This document shows, one piece after another, positions 30,701-43,248 of a stretch of 64,000 bases of DNA. The first letter of the stretch is position 1. Each line of letters begins with the position of its first letter. The stretch covers positions 37,983,493 to 38,047,492 of the forward strand of contig OX419759.1 of the NCBI GenBank assembly GCA_948567375.1, given 5' to 3'. The position numbers were made by a program, and so were the translations under genes. The stretch is from Lunularia cruciata. Taxonomy: Eukaryota > Streptophyta > Marchantiopsida > Lunulariales > Lunulariaceae. The notes beneath the pieces are model-generated. The model was not told the DNA's origin. It ran no database searches and was given only the letters and a program-made list of their open reading frames with translations.

Positions 30701-31165
30701 TCGGCACATGGAGTTCACTGTTGGGGATCAAGTGTGGCTATCAAGAACCAACCTCACATTAGTTGGACCTCGTAAGCTCAGACCTTGTTTTATTGGGCCT
30801 TTCTCGATTCTTTGTCGCATCGGCGTTGTGGCCTATCACCTTGAGCTACCACCACACATGAAGATCCATCCAGTGTTCCATGTCTCCCTACTACGCATAT
30901 ATGCTCCCCAATCAGGCCAGGGTCATTCCACACCAGACATTTGACCTTGTCCGACACTCATTGATGGCACAGAGGAATATGAAGTGGAGCGGATTCTCCA
31001 AAAATATATGTGTGGTACTCGCCACCCACGGGTGGACTATCTAGTACAATGGAAAGGTTAACCCCTCTATGAAGTAACCTGGGAGCCCGCTGCCAATTTG
31101 GCACATGCACCGGTGTTGGTACAAGCATTTGAGCAACAATTGCACAACGAGGATGTTGCGTCTTA
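30701..31165 (+). pseudogene. Integrase C-terminus and chromodomain of chromovirus D
   Basis: The GPY/F module reads LRPCFIGPFSILCRIG, then MKIHPVFHVSLLR. It is followed from about 30960 by EEYEVERILQKYMC, RVDYLVQWKG, a stop, and YEVTWEPAANL. The aromatic and WKG motifs define a chromodomain that would bind H3K9-methylated chromatin. The purine tract AAAAGGAGAGAAG (31165-31177) lies just before the 3' LTR. Confidence 0.9.
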
Positions 31166-31179
31166 AAAGGAGAGAAGTC

Positions 31180-31919
31180 TATAATACCAAGAGCTAGCCA
31201 TATGATCTAGATGTGAAATTTGGTTTGGTAACATCTAGAATGATGTTATATATGATGGTCAAAATAGATAAGATAGAAGTATCACCAAAAGAGTACTTCT
31301 ACTAATATGGCAGAAACCGAAATAGACTTGAGAACCTTAGAACCAATAGCTAGACATATGATTTAAAGGTGAGAATTGGTTTGGTAACATCTGGAAGGAT
31401 GTTACACATGATAAACTAAACAGATCAGAAAGAAGTATCACCAAAAGGGGACTTCTACTAATAGAGTAGGAACCAAAATATGCCTGAAATCTTTGAAGGC
31501 AATTTCGGAGGCCTAAACGGATGAATTAGGCCTCAAAAATGTGCTAACCCCCCCCCCCCCACAAAGGAAAGGCTGGCCTTCTCTAGCTCCCTGGTTTGTC
31601 TCGTTGAGAGCTTCCAACGGTACCTTACTCATGTGATTCTGAGATTCCTATAGGAAGATTCCCTAAAAGATTCCCTCTGGTCAAAGCTTGTTTGACCAAC
31701 CAGATAGGACCTAGACCAGACATGTCACCCATCCAAGTAAGTAATTCAAGGGTGGAGCTTGCTGACATGTCACCTATCTGTGTCCATAATCCTATGGTGG
31801 AGCTTCCTTGGCGGGATCCTCTTTGTCTATATAATAAAGAGAAGGTGCTCCTTTGGAGCATCGATTGTTTGAGTGTGCAATTTATGTTTTTTCTCTTCTC
31901 TTGTCCTTGAAGTATTATA
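31180..31919 (+). repeat. 3' LTR of chromovirus D
   Basis: It starts TATAATACC and ends AGTATTATA. Both termini are decayed from the TGTAATACC and TATTACA of the 5' LTR by single transitions. Otherwise it is collinear with 27286-28022, including the C run and TATA box. Confidence 0.92.
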
Positions 31920-31924
31920 GTGCA

Positions 31925-33200
31925 CTTGTGGCATCAACTATTAGGCCCAAGATTATACATGGGTATTTGGTTCTTAACACCAAAACAAAGTTGAGGAGAT
32001 TTGGTGTGGAGGATTATGACTGGGCAGAGTTAGTATTTTGAGCTATCATTGCTTAAGTGGGGATTTTGCAAAGCCAATTGAGTGTACTTAAGGGGTGCAG
32101 GTTTAGAGTCACCTTCCTTGGGCAAATACTCACTCATCTCTTTGTGGAGAGAGGTTTCATTCCTAAGGAGGAAGTATGTACTTGAGTGATAGAGAGGAGG
32201 ATATTATATGCAAAGAAGAGGATGATGATGATCATGAGGATGTAGATAGCTTAGACAAGGACAAGAGTGATGATGATAATGAGGATGAGGGAGAGGATAA
32301 TGACGGTGAGTGATTGATGAGATTTGAGTTTTGGTATATATGTGTATGTTTTCATTGTTTGAAAATATTTCCATGACTAGATTTAATAAATGAGTTAATT
32401 TAATTTCTTGTGTATTTACTTGATTCAAAAGTGAATTTTACTTGATGGATGACTAAATGTACCACTTGTGAACATGTGTTCAATAGATTTGTGTTAAGGC
32501 ACATGCCTTAGCAATAATGAGGTTAGGTTGTGATAGTTATAGGGAGAGAGTTCCTTCTCCATCTTCATCTTTTGAGATAGCTCCTTCTCTCTCTTCTTCC
32601 TCTTCCCCCTTTTCTCTATTCATGGAGGGAGCACCTCCCTCCATGCACTTTAAGGACCTTCACCCTCTTCTTTTTTTGTTGACATCACGTGTGTTTTAAA
32701 TGATTGTTTTTGAGTGGCTGAGGAAGGAGAGAGACATTTGGTTGAGCAAGAGAGGTGATTAGAGAGTATAGAGGAGCAAGAGAGATTAGTGCTTGAGCCA
32801 AGAGGTGACTGGAGAGTGTAGACGAGCAAGAGAAATTAGTGCTTCAACACAAGAGTAGATTGGAGAGCTTTGAGGAGCATGGTAGATTGTTAGTAGAGAG
32901 AGAAAGATTCCTTTATGAGCAATTAGAGGAGAGGCATCTGACCTTTATACACCTTTGTGAGTGATAGGAGGAGAGGCATTTGACCTTGATATCTTGCTAT
33001 AAAGGAGGAGAGACATCTGACCTTTATTACTTTTGAGATGGAGAGAGAGAACATAAATTAGTTGACTTGGACTTGGATGTCCTAGGTGTTGCTACCATGG
33101 CCGAGGGTTATAGGGTCTAGTTACAAAATCAAGCATGAGAGTTAGCCTTTGCTATGGAGAGGTGCAAGAGTGCACATGTTCAAGTAGAGAAAAGTGAGAG
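31925..33200 (+). pseudogene. Unrecognised pseudogene with acidic tail and coiled-coil-like segments
   Basis: 31950-32040 reads KLRRFGVEDYDWAELVF. After stops, RFRVTFLGQILTHLFVERGF appears, then an acidic run (EEDDDDHEDVDSL and DDDNEDEGEDNDGE, ending TGA near 32311). From 32700 a repeated Glu/Arg/Gln-rich pattern (HLVEQER, LESIEEQERLVLE) continues with frameshifts to about 33000, resembling a long coiled coil. I do not recognise the family; a gag-like or transposon accessory protein is possible. The left edge directly abuts the target duplication of element D, so D inserted in or next to it. Confidence 0.4.
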
Positions 33201-34379
33201 TGGTCTAGCTTAGGTGAGGCTTGTGTGGCTTATCTTGGACCAAGACTATGTACTATTGCTTGCCAGACCCATACTCGCATTGAGATGCAAACCCAAGCTT
33301 GTGATAGATACCACCCATGTGTTACTTCACAGTGTGGAGACTCAAGGGACTCAAACTGAGTTTAGAGAGAGGCTTTGTCTATCAAGAGAGTATATTCCAT
33401 GTATTCTCTTCCCATGCTTCCTATGAAAGAAGATTATTGTTATGGATGTTACTTGTTTGGCATCATTATGGGTTCATGGTAGCACCGGTTTCTATGCATA
33501 GGAGAGCTAGATGACTAGGCATGGTTTTTCCCTCACACACAATCAGGGCCTATAGGGTGGGCCACACATCTTGGTGTTTACTATTTTATCCAATTTTGTT
33601 TGCTACACTTTGAGGTTATCTTGTGGATAGATCTTGCTCTAGATGGAGTGGAATGGTTGCTACAAAGCATATGGTAGTGGTTTGAAATCTCAAGGGGAGT
33701 TCACATTGGGTCTTGCCTCATTGCATGTTTGTGTTCTATAGATGTCGAGCGAGATGATGAGTTTAGAGGACTTAGAGTTAGATCATATGAGCATCTCACT
33801 TCATTAGGTTTACCTCTTCGTGATCTTTTGATCTTGGATAGTTATGCACTCTTATTATAGGAACCATCCTGATGGTGCTATCTATCCTACCCATTTCTGT
33901 CCTTATAGGGTAAAGAGAGCATCATACGCTTGGTCAGTTGACACTTTGATGAGTGCTTTGGATAAATTAAGCATCATGGACATAAGTTTGTCCATGATTA
34001 TAGGCCTGCTATTAGTTGGGCAGAAGAGGAGTGAACATCTAGTAGACTTCTTAGCATTATCAGGCACCAAGACATGGATGAGAGCGAGTGGCTCCTTTGA
34101 TAGTCATTGAGTCAATTTAGGATTCAACATCATGTATACTGTCGTAAACTTGAGGATGCAATAACAACACTTAGACACCATGTTGTATCTCTTGTTTCTT
34201 CTTCACCTCCTTCTCCTCTAGCATAGTGATATTTTTAGTGGCTCCACATTTATATACATCTTATGTACATTTATATGCATCTTATGTACCACTCGTTTTC
34301 TCAAACTTTTATGATTGGTTTTCAATTTCTCCTTGTCAACCTCTCATATCTATTTTCATGTGTGTTGTGTCACTTGTGC
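33201..34379 (+). other. Decayed sequence with short ORFs
   Basis: Pieces such as ETQGTQTEFRERLCLSREY (33345-33400) and DAITTLRHHVVSL (near 34150) look like remnants of the same or another long protein, perhaps a continuation of the coiled-coil pseudogene. Not assignable. Confidence 0.3.
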
Positions 34380-34690
34380 CTTGTGCATCAAATTGAGCAT
34401 CACCTAGCGGTTACACACGGCACCTACAAACAATGAGCGCCATCATGCATTGCCTTGAGCCAAATTGGCCAAACTTATTAGACCCTAGCGGCTCTAGGCG
34501 GCATCTTGTGGCACTACGCGCCTATGTGTGCCATGATCTACGTCAATTAGTGCCTACATGCATCATCGAGCAATGGCCAAACCTAGCTATAACCACTCTC
34601 ATTGGTGCAAACTTTGGCTGTGATATTATACGGCACTAGGTGTCAATGGGTGTCAACTTCCAGCACTAACAAGCTGCAACTAGCACCAAA
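34380..34690. repeat. Degenerate GCACT/AGCATCACC repeat, second plus-orientation cluster
   Basis: Words GAGCATCACCTAGCGG, GGCGGCATCTTGTGGCACTA and CGGCACTAGGTGTCAATGG recur. They resemble the cluster at 26390-26880. Confidence 0.5.
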
Positions 34691-36260
34691 AAGTGATGAT
34701 TTTTTCCATAGTAATAATATAGAGTCTTAATCAAGTTTCTTAACTCATCTTTACTATAAACATACTCAAGTTACATTATGGTATGCTATTTGCTATCACT
34801 AGAGTATGATTAATTTGGAGTAGCATCTACATGTTGAACTTGAGTTAGCACTTTGATATGTTGGCTTACTTCCTTGGGAGATTTTCTTGCCTGTAGGAGA
34901 CTCTTTTTGATTTCATGAGTGTGCTTTCACTTTAAAATCTTTTCCTTGCATTTTTTTTTCTACCTTAGCTTTCTTTTTTATCTACACTCAATTTCAACAT
35001 TCATCTTCTTTGTCTCTAATCTAACATGCTCAACTTCCATTTTCATCAATTTTTTCTCTCTTTTCCTCATGTTGGTGGCTTCTAGTTTAGCTAGCTATAA
35101 CCTATGCCTAGATTCTATAGCATCTGCATTTAACATGGTAAAGTTTGCTAAATCTTGAGACAATGACATATTAGGTAACATCCATGATACCTTACTTGTT
35201 GATATTCCATCTTTTTTCTTCTTTGGGTCACGTTCTTCTTCTTGGTCAAGGAAAGGTCAACTTGTACCCATCTCTTGTAGAAATTAAAAGGAGGTGGTGT
35301 AAGGAAAAGTGAGTCCTCTATGGGTGCAACAAATGGGGACTCATCCTTGGGTGATTGGATTCCATTATCCACTAGGTATACTTTCCACCCCTTGGGTGTT
35401 TGGGACAAACTAGGTGCATCAGTCCAGGAGCACTACCTCTAAGGGAGATGGGAATTGAGATCCCTCTTACTTGGCATGTCATGGACCTCCTCCATGCCAT
35501 GCTCCCTTGAATTGGGATTCAAATCTCCCAAATTTACTATAACAAGTGGACTAATGTTTGCTTTGTTCCCAAACATGGCTTCAATTCTAGCAAAATGCGT
35601 GCATATTCCATTTCACTTTATCTTCTATAGTTCTCCTAGCAAAATTTTTGCACATTCCATTTCAATTTATCTTCTATAGTTCTACATGCTTTGCCGTATT
35701 CTCTCTATAAGACCTTCTCCCTTAGACTTGTTCATAAGCTCCCAAGTTTCTTTGTACTATTTCATGTACCTCAACCATTTCTTGTAAATTTGGTCACCTA
35801 TCATAGAAGTAGGAAATCCTTGCTCCTCCCAAATAAAAAATGTTGCCATGAAACTAAAAGTGGTTGATTTTTGAATGTGCTCTTTGCAATTCCCACCATG
35901 AATCTATGAAAAATGCTTAGGGTCCTCCAAATAATCCAATATTTGGCCATAATGGTGCATCACCATGAAAAACAGTTCAACCTCTTTTGTTTTGCCAAGC
36001 ACAAAAGAAGTCATCCTCAATAGTCCTCCAAATTTCACTAATGGTTGTTCAAGTTGCAAATCCAAAGGTGAGTCTATAGGTCTTGGATCTTCATCCAAAA
36101 GTGAGCCTCTTGCATTGTAACAAGGTACTTGATCTCCCATTGCTAAATTTTTGTTGCCCTTTTGGAGTAAAATTCCTTGATCACAATCAATTGGTTGCCA
36201 TGGGGCGGTGCGGATCATTTTCCATAACTCGCACTATCCTTTGTTGCACTAATCTATGGA
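34691..36260 (-). pseudogene. Myb/SANT (trihelix)-like DNA-binding protein pseudogene
   Basis: On the minus strand, 35690-35830 reads EEQGFPTSMIGDQIYKKWL, then RYMK, a stop, YKETWELMNKSKGEGL. This is the amphipathic helix pattern of plant trihelix/Myb-SANT domains, although GDQIYKKW is the only strong anchor. Further on, ORF 35148-35408 carries a Pro/Ser linker and Lys-rich KKKNVTQRRKKME. The end (34930-35160) has DLANFTMLNADAIESRH and a charged coiled coil (EVEHVRLETKKMN). The upstream minus ORF 35904-36218 may be its N-terminus. Such proteins are host transcription factors or the second protein of PIF/Harbinger elements; the latter would fit the transposase fragment at 24650. Confidence 0.5.
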
Positions 36261-37380
36261 AATGAACCACCACACCAAAGAAAAACTATTAAACTGTTGT
36301 TTGGTTGATTGATAGAGGGAGCATTTGCACTTGGGGGATGGTGAATTTGAGTTGAGAATTGAATAGTTGAGAGCATGCATTTTAGATCCAGCCAAAAAAT
36401 TCATAAATCCACTTTAAGACCAACTCACCCAACCACATGGCCATCCTCTTGAGAAATCACATCACCTCTTTTGACAATCATTTATTTCTTCAACATTTAA
36501 ACCTCCGGAACATAATGCTTGATTCTTATAAATGATACCTTCTAACTGAATCTATAGTGCGTTCATTTATTACCATCTCATCTCGCTATAGAGTTCACTA
36601 AAAATAGATACAAAGTTTGTTGTTTATCCGGCAGACATCCGTCATATCTATTTCTGAAACCCCCTAATCAGTCATTGGACTCCATAAATAGGAATTGAGT
36701 CAAAATCAATTAAAATAGAAACTAAAATTTTGTGGCCCTTGCAGTTTAAAATTCATACCCTCACCTGAAGTATAATTTACCGGTAGAAAAGTACATAATT
36801 TGATGTATGAAAAGGTAATTGTAGTATCATGATCAGCATGAATTAAAATATTTAAAGTAGCTCATTTCACCAATTTGATGTATTGGAATGGATCAAAAAC
36901 ACGTTTTGCCAAAAGTTCTGCATTGAACTAACTGAAATTTTAGCATTGAACTAACTCCATGAAACCTAAAATGGTTATTCTTGAGACTTCAGTCACTTGT
37001 CCAATCTCAAAAGTATGGACCTGATGTATCCTCCATCTTGATTAATTAAAGATCAATCTTACCTATTGCAGTATGTTTCCCTTTAGTCACCTTTGAACGG
37101 AGCATCGGCTGAACTTTGTAAATAGTGTTTATTTCGATTGAAGTGATATATAGTCCTGCTGACCCATCGGGACACTAAGGGCAAGTCCTTCTCTCAAACC
37201 AGGTCTACAATTACAGTTTTTTTGAAATTTACGGCACACATAAGATAACAAAAAAGGATGAAAAAGACCATTAACCATACAGAATAAAAAACAAAATAGA
37301 GCTAAACTTCAAGTTTCGAAACAAGGATAAGCTCTTTAAATTAAAATAAAGCTAAACCTCGAGTTCACAGAGAAGAAGAC
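36261..37380. other. AT-rich sequence, nothing recognised
   Basis: No coding, repeat or regulatory feature could be supported. Confidence 0.4.
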
Positions 37381-38130
37381 TTTGACGGGGTTCAGCCACC
37401 GAGAAACGTATGAATAGTTGAACGGAATCCTAATGTATTGTGGCGATGGCTACGAGACGAGTACACAAGACCTGTAGACAGACGTAGATGGATCTCATCA
37501 TGGACTAAATGGACAGAGTTGTACTCAACGTGCACCTAGAAGTAGGAAATTCTCGGTTAACTTCTAGCAGGTTCTGGTATTACGCGTTTCCGGTGATCTG
37601 CCGTCCACAGGTTACGAAAGAGAAGACGCGTCCAGGCACACAGCCAATCGCATTGAAATCACGCACCTGGTACTTCGCTAAGAAGTTGGTGTCCAATGTG
37701 TAGACTCTTTTGCGGATAACGGTTGACGCGTCTGGGAACATGTCTGAGAGGGGTGAAATGATCGCTATCCACGTCCGCCCACGACGCAAGAGTCTATGAT
37801 TAGGGAAGTCATGACTGCTGTAGAGAAGAAATTGTCGGCGCTTTCAAATCAGGCAGCACCAGCCTGGATCCTCCCAGGCTGGAGTATGTCGTGTGCTATC
37901 CCCACGTTTTTGTCAGCCGCCAATACCGACTTCCGGCATTCTTCTCTACGTTCAACGTTTCGGATAGATTTGCTGTTCGTGACAAGGCAGCTCAAAGGAA
38001 ATCCTAAACTTCGAGTAGCACGATACAGGTCAAGTAAACTAGAGACAGGTTTCGTTTAGGTTAGCTTCACCTTGGACGAGAGATATATGTGGATCACGTT
38101 ACCTTGGTTTAGTTTAACCTCTTTTCTTCT
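37381..38130. other. Less AT-rich island with unassigned ORFs
   Basis: This stretch has visibly more CG dinucleotides than its surroundings and ORFs on both strands (for example minus 37580-37789, which includes VYTLDTNFLAKYQVRDFNAI). None matches a family I recognise. It resembles the right-hand 13 kb of the window more than its neighbours and may be low-copy host DNA. Confidence 0.3.
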
Positions 38131-41100
38131 GCAAAGATCACGAGTGGAGGACTACCTCAAGGAATCATATACAATATTGCAGAGTTATGTAGAGTTCTAG
38201 GGCGTTTTGTCCATCGTTAACTTATTTTATAGATATATTATATGTTTTGATTTTTAGGATCGAATTTTCTAATGTTTTATTTTAAAATAACGACAGGTTT
38301 TCTGTACCTGTTTTTTGAATAATTCTTTTATTAGATGGCATTTTATTGAATAGTTATCGCTGAAAGTTGAGTTACTCCGAAGAATTTTAAAAGTTGGGAG
38401 TTGATTGTTTTGAGAACAGTGCAGCGTAAGTGTATAAGGTCACACTCACTACCAAAAATTTTGCACAACGATTGCAAGAAATATAGATATTGGGCTTCAA
38501 GAGCCAGAATTATTTATTGAAAATAAGTAAAGAATTTTGTTTTAAAGACTCCATATAGATAGAGAGAAAATGAAAATGAAATTGTATGAGCTAATTTCCA
38601 TCTACTTTGATGACTACAGGTTTATATTAAGGCCAAGGCAAAATCACACTAAACTAACAATAGAGCTTAGGAAGGCATCTATAACTATAATAAAATATTT
38701 TTTTGTTTTCCCTATTATATATTATAGCCACTATCTTGATAATGGAAATTTAAGTGACAGCTATACAATTATAGAAGATGTTTTTCTATATGTAAAACGT
38801 AAAACACCTGACATTTGTAACTCCTCTTTAAAAATCATTGATCTACATTTAAATTTAGAAATCCATGTAAATTTGTAAAAAAGAAGAAGAAAAGAGGTAC
38901 ATTGCTCCTTCTAGTATTGTCTCATCTTCTTTTCCACCTCCTTTTATGCTAATAGTTGGAATTTCACATTTGGACAAATAAGATTTGGTTGCCTTTAAAA
39001 GGACATTAAGCTAAATGCAACACTCACACCAACCATTTTGGAAACTTATTTAAGAAAAAAATCAATTGAATCTAAGATTTAGTATCATACATTTATCTTC
39101 CAAGAGTCCAACTTTTTGTTCCATTACCAACCTAAGCAGTATGAATTTAATTATAAATCTTCTAAACCTCTAATTCAGTAGTTGTATATTATAAAGAACT
39201 ATGATTTATTGTGCTAGCATTTACCTAAACTACAAGGAGTCAAGGATGGAAAGAATAGCATTGATAATGATATCAAAACAATTTTTATTATAGATTGTAA
39301 GCACTCTCTTGATATGATCCTCATATAGAATGCATAATTCTTCAACTAATACTTATAGTTGCCATAACTTTGGATTCTACCATTTCTATCCAAAAAAACC
39401 TTCTAAATATACTAAACCTTGTATATTAGATTGAGTAAAGTAGATTGAGTAAAGATTCTTCTGTTTTAGTAATCAAAGCCTTGGAAGAACTTGGTTGAGC
39501 ACATGAGTACTATAGATAGCACTTTTGCAATATGATAAACTTGAAATTGGATAAAAATCATTTGGAAAAAACTTTATTTTCTTCAGGAACAGGTTAACTC
39601 AAGAATCTAAATCCAAAGGCTATTGTACAATAGTATGTAATTCTCTTGATTCCTTGACTCCAAATAATTTGCATATCAAGAATATTTGTTATCAATATAA
39701 AAAATTACAATCACAATTAACATTTTATTGCTATAGAAATTAACTCTTTGGAAGAATATCCACATAGTCCAATAAATTCTTACTCCAAATTCTTGAAGAA
39801 GTAAACAAAAATCTTCATATAGAGGTGGTGGATAAGCATACCATGCTCACATCATATTCACAATGATAAAATCATATTACACTACATCCTTTAATCCACC
39901 TTCTCACATCCATTTTGTCTTCAGATTAAGCCTAGATAATGGTACTAAATACTTTATATTGGTCACAATTATTTGAATGTCTTACTTTTGTATTTTCCTT
40001 TTATGATATACTATGCTATATAACCTCCAATATATGGATAAGCATCACACAAGATAACATAGTACCATTGGAAATGAAGAATAATATATTTTGGAACATG
40101 ATTGTAAAATAAAAAGAATAACAAACCACATAAATTTTAATAGACGTTAAGCTAAGTAAAAATATTAAATCTTCCTCAATAGATCTTTTACTCTTATCTT
40201 ATCATACACACATACTAAAATAATTTTTAGCTGTTGTTCAAAATTGAGTTGCTTATTTTGCAACTCAAGTTTGTGCTTTTTTATGTTCAAGATCCATTGT
40301 CTTTAATTTTTTATGTTGCGTAACTTAGAATTCCATACTAGATACACTTTTTAAACTATAAGTATTTCCTTCTAATTTTCCCTTGTATTAGAATCTTAAT
40401 CCTTTATGTGCTTGTAAAAATTATACTACTTCTCTTGTGGTTGCTTTTCTAGTGCATTCTCTCCTTGCACTTTTGATTTCTCCATAATCCACTCCTAATT
40501 TAAAATCAATGAAATGAAGATATTTTAAAATTGACTTCTATTATAGTGTGCATAAAATATCAAATAACTCAAATCAAGATGACTATTATTAGAGTTATGA
40601 AACATTACCAAAAACAATAGTAAAAGAAAGTACATATGATTTTGAATGCAAGTTTAGAAGCCATTTGAAGCTCCATATGAACTTTTGAGAGGTATCTTTG
40701 CCTTAACAAGGTAGGACTTGCATTAAAACCAAATTTGACACTCTTTTTAGTGAACTATCTTATATGACCACTAACAAGATAGGGTGAAGTTATGGCATTT
40801 TAATTTTTTCTTCAAGTGTATAGAAGTAATCATTGTAAAGGTCTAAACAGTCAAATGTTGTGGTTTTAAGGAGGCCAAAAGATTCAACAAATTATGCATG
40901 TAAAGGTCTTGTGTTAGCCACTCTAAAATGTCAAAAATTAGCAAATTATTTTGAGATAGTGAGTATTGGAGTGTAACTTGCACACGGTAAAAGAAAAGAG
41001 AATCAAAAAAATTTAGCAAGAGCTTTTTGGTTATTGTCTTGTAATGTGTCCAAAGATTCAAAATGAAAAACCCCCGATGCCATCTATGGGAATTAAAAGA

Positions 41101-41830
41101 CGTCCTTACTACCAAACTTACCTAAAATTATGTGATTACCCTAAACTTACCTAAGGTTATGTGATATATGGTAGGGAAGTAAAGAACTATTGTGAAGATG
41201 CACTAATCTTCATAAAATAAAATTCTTACTCTTCTAAATTTTAAGTGCAAGTATTTTATTGTGAGTTAATATAGACCACACTTGTTATCATCATCTTTTA
41301 TAAATAAGCTTGTTCCAAAATTCAATATAGTGTCACTTCATTGTGGACATATTCAAAGTGATCATTTCATCTAGAGTTGATCTTAATTTTTTTTGGTTCC
41401 ATAAGTAAGAAATAACATGAGCACTTTAACTTAATGTAGATTCTTAATTGAAGCTTAAGTCGGACATATGGTCCAATCTTATGGGTGTATCCACATGAAA
41501 AGCACACCAAGACATGCCTTTCTATGTGTAAAGAATATCCTTATATGTATTATATTTTTGTCCTTTTTTTTAACAATGGTTATTCTCATTGGGGCTACTT
41601 TCTTGGAGGGTGAAAGTAGACACAGTCCCATTCATGGATAGTCTGGATACCTTGTTTGACATGGTGATTATAAGCCTAATTTGACTACAATCTTTGGCTT
41701 GAGCAAGCTCATAGATGGGAGCTATAGTGACCATCACCGCTAGGAAGAAGGAGTACCATTATATACCATAGCTTACCTCCAATACCTTCATCCCATTGGC
41801 AATAGAGATTTTTGGCCATCTCCATCATCA
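38131..41830. other. Very AT-rich sequence without recognisable genes
   Basis: Short ORFs (for example 38570-38878 plus, 40843-41115 minus) show no family signature. I looked for Copia-type RT and integrase motifs on both strands and could not support any. Confidence 0.4.
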
Positions 41831-41837
41831 CTATGAT

Positions 41838-42004
41838 GATCTTCTTTACAATAAACTTCCCTATAAAGAAGAGGTGCACTAGTTATCTTGCCAACCATAT
41901 TCAACTCTTAATTTTTCCATCTTCTTTACAATGCAACATAAACTTCCTCATAAAGAAGAGGAGCACTAATTATCTTGCCAACCATATTCACCTCTTACTT
42001 TTTC
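41838..42004 (+). repeat. Tandem duplication, about 82-bp units
   Basis: Two units begin ATCTTCTTTACAAT at about 41838 and 41920. They share AAAGAAGAGG, GCACTA, TATCTTGCCAACCATATTCA and CTCTTA before a T run. Confidence 0.8.
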
Positions 42005-42025
42005 CATGGAAAAGTAAGAGGTGAA
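41988..42025. repeat. Palindrome centred on TCCATGGA
   Basis: TTCACCTCTTACTTTTT and AAAAGTAAGAGGTGAA are inverted repeats around TCCATGGA, with about 15-bp arms. The arm equals the end of the preceding tandem unit, suggesting that the inverted copy arose by local template switching. Confidence 0.8.
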
Positions 42026-43240
42026 TAAGAAAGCACCTCACTCCCTATCTATCAAGCATCCCTTTAGAGAATATATATCACAAAGTTCACTAGTAGGTTA
42101 CTTTAGAGGATACATCATTTCTTATGTTCACATTGGGCTTATGCCATTGTTTCTTCTAAAAATTTATTTGCATCACGGGCTTGTGTTGTTCTTAAAACAT
42201 TTTTTGTACTCTTTTACTCCCTTTTTTTCCTTTGTGGTATATTATTTGGCCTTATGTTTGTTTAGGCTGATTCAACAAATAGTGCAAGAGAAGCAATGAA
42301 GAAAGAGCTCTAAAATTACATTTAGAGGCCTTATGTGACCTTTCGGTATCACTAGTTTAAATGCCCCAATACATTGGACAAGAGGCCGATGCAAAGAGAA
42401 ACAAAGTAGATGGGAAGTCACCATTTGGGAACAAGATAAGATTGGCTTAAAAAAGGCCAAAGAAAAGAAAGGTTATTCAAAGAAGTAGTTACATGGACCA
42501 CAATTACATGGATCCACTTTAAGATGAAGATCCCAATTTAGTTGTAAGATTGAGGATAAATGGGGTTTGGTAAGGAGATAAAGGACAAGGAAAAAGCTCA
42601 AAACTAAGTGACTAGATACTTCAAAAACTTTATGGATTGAATGAGAGTTATCTACTTCTCTTGATCTATCTCTATACATAAATACATAAATAAATAATAC
42701 CACAAAGGAAAGGAAAAAGGAGTACAAAGCACAAACAAGTGCAAAATGAAAGAAGAACATAAGGCCCAATAATTCAGATCAATAAAAAACAAAGATAGAC
42801 ACAAATAGATCCCAAAGGAACCCAGGGGAAAAAAGCACACCAACAACAAGCAACAAAGAAACTAAGGAGGGGTGGTCTACTCTTGAACTTTGTAGTAGAG
42901 GTACTCTAATGGTATGTCTTGTAAGTGTCTTGTGTGAATAGACATATAGTATTTAGAAGATTTTTAAGGCTTTGGGACACCAACATTCCAAGATGCACCT
43001 TTCTCTTGGAAAGTACCGCTTGTGACAAGGATGGAGAGTTCTAAGATGGAGTGATGCTAGCTGCATCTTGTTCACTAGCCAACCCACACACTACTTCAAC
43101 CGTTTGCCATCAAGATTCTTTTGCATCTTCCATCCGCCAGTCACAACACACTCTTGGCCATTCTTGAACCAAGTTAGGCTCAATATGCACTACTAATGAT
43201 CTAGAGTTCCATGAGCGCGTCATCACAGTGAATGATAATG
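42026..43240. other. Sequence without recognisable genes
   Basis: A-rich and T-rich stretches with short ORFs only. Overlapping minus ORFs (42473-42849) are hydrophobic by base composition and show no family features. Confidence 0.35.
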
Positions 43241-43248
43241 GAGCACCA

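Larger units (their letters stand above)
27286..31919 (+). mobile_element. Chromovirus D (Ty3/Gypsy), gag-deleted
   Basis: The 4634-bp element has two about 740-bp LTRs (27286-28022 and 31180-31919) and flanks ATGCA (27281-27285) and GTGCA (31920-31924), a target duplication with one mismatch. Its internal part has only the end of the protease, then RT, RNase H, integrase and chromodomain. Everything from the primer-binding site through gag and most of the protease is absent. The two LTRs differ by roughly 3 percent by eye, making it the youngest element here. It is the source family of the solo LTRs at 7070, 8918, 19068 and 47059. Confidence 0.93.

Noticed and set aside
39200-41100. Copia-type retrotransposon on the minus strand
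   Set aside because: A few strings loosely resembled Copia pol, but no catalytic motif could be placed in a consistent frame.
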